Positions 63,495 to 64,000 of a DNA stretch of 64,000 nt are shown one piece after another. Both the position numbers and the translations under genes were made by a program. The stretch's first letter is position 1. Every line of letters starts with the position of its first letter. The stretch is taken from the NCBI GenBank assembly GCA_024742875.1, contig JANSXP010000016.1, forward strand, positions 1 to 64,000, in the 5' to 3' direction. This DNA comes from Planctomycetaceae bacterium (GTDB taxonomy: Bacteria; Planctomycetota; Planctomycetia; Planctomycetales; Planctomycetaceae). Under the pieces are notes generated by a model. It saw only the letters and a program-made list of their open reading frames with translations, ran no database searches and was not told the DNA's origin.

Positions 63495-64000
63495 ATGGTG
63501 CAATCCTCATTTGCTGAGATCTACCTTGATGCCAACGCCACCACGCCCGTGTGGCCGGAAGCCGCGCAGGCCGCGTTTTCCGCAATGGAAGAGCTGTACG
63601 GCAACCCCAGCAGTTCTCACATCACCGGGCTGCGGGCGCGGTCCACTCTGGAAACGGCTCGTAGTCTGGCCAAAGCCGCGCTGGGAGTGGACACCGGCCG
63701 CATTGTCTTCACCAGCGGTGCGACCGAAGCCATTCAAATGGCCATCTTCTCCACGCTGTGCACCATCCGTGACGAGCGTTTGAACGAGCCAGTCGATGGC
63801 CCGCGATATCTGCTTTACGGTGCGACAGAACACAAGGCCGTCCCGCAGGCACTCAAGCACTGGAATCATCTGCTGGGTATGCAGGCGGAAGTTTGCGCGA
63901 TTCCCGTCGACAGCAACGGATTGCTTGACCTGGCGTTTATTCGCGAGCATGCGGCCAGCACCGATATGATCTGCACGATGGCCGTCAACAATGAGACGGG
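63495..64000 (+). CDS. Cysteine desulfurase, N-terminal part (cut off by window edge)
   Basis: A frame opens at ATG 63495 and runs 168 codons to the window end without a stop. It shows aminotransferase class V / NifS-IscS features: YLDANATTPVWPEA, YGNPSSSHITG, VFTSGATEAIQMAI, GATEHKAV and AVNNETG. The PLP-binding Lys and catalytic Cys would lie beyond the edge. The enzyme takes sulfur from cysteine as a bound persulfide for Fe-S clusters or thio-cofactors. Its place 16 bases after the TSUP transporter suggests one transcript. It may be IscS/NifS or SufS; the D-A-N-A-T-T-P start favours the NifS/IscS group. Confidence 0.92.
   Translation, partial: MVQSSFAEIYLDANATTPVWPEAAQAAFSAMEELYGNPSSSHITGLRARSTLETARSLAKAALGVDTGRIVFTSGATEAIQMAIFSTLCTIRDERLNEPVDGPRYLLYGATEHKAVPQALKHWNHLLGMQAEVCAIPVDSNGLLDLAFIREHAASTDMICTMAVNNET

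Overview
The window reads as a chromosomal segment of a planctomycete. The pointers are an outer-membrane protein of the BBP7 type, large secreted proteins with N-terminal E-x-R-x-L-L-(S)-A motifs, a multi-haem PA14/sugar-dehydrogenase-like fusion, an iduronate-type sulfatase, a mitochondrial EFG1-like elongation factor G, many small lipoproteins and short operons on both strands. There is no rRNA, tRNA, CRISPR array, insertion sequence or phage gene that I can support. Function names rest on motif recognition by eye, without database searches.

Layout. 1-2394 (minus): cell-shape genes mreB, mreC and a truncated mreD. 2610-6192 (plus): an exopolysaccharide block (flippase, methyltransferase, glycosyltransferase) joined by ATGA overlaps. 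6189-12303 (minus): sulfatase, Wza-like export lipoprotein and three other lipoproteins, probably the export end of the same surface-polysaccharide business. 12493-17687: a membrane protein, a carbon-nitrogen hydrolase, a small lipoprotein and EF-G with a strong terminator. 17963-20807: a small protein, an SDR lacking its catalytic Tyr coupled to an RNase H-like protein, and argB. 21354-24858: csrA with a structured leader, two TatA-type proteins, an M48 metalloprotease lipoprotein and a PilZ-like protein. 25275-28801 (plus): a metabolic run (CopD-like membrane protein, thioesterase, SDR, pterin dehydratase, LarA-like protein).

28966-31704 encodes a secreted haem peroxidase with RTX repeats. 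32468-37082 encodes two amidohydrolase-family proteins, only one domain of which keeps its metal ligands. 37322-39953 holds a membrane-anchored Ser/Thr kinase and purC. 40288-43251 holds a GH10-like protein without the usual acid/base Glu and a remarkable lipoprotein made of two kinds of five-residue repeats. 43348-60294 (minus) is a long envelope block: BBP7 outer-membrane barrel, a 2932-residue repeat protein, a penta-haem fusion protein, a cyclopropane-fatty-acid-synthase-like methyltransferase and a DUF1295 membrane protein. 60744-64000 (plus) has a metallo-beta-lactamase-fold protein, a haem-motif toroid protein, a TSUP transporter and the start of a cysteine desulfurase.

The best candidate for something undescribed is the pentad-repeat lipoprotein at 42067-43251: eight Cys spaced exactly five residues apart in an acidic block, followed by seven basic x-P-x-x-[RK] pentads. 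Next are the duplicated C-terminal module of the peroxidase, the degenerate amidohydrolase domains and the GH10-like protein.
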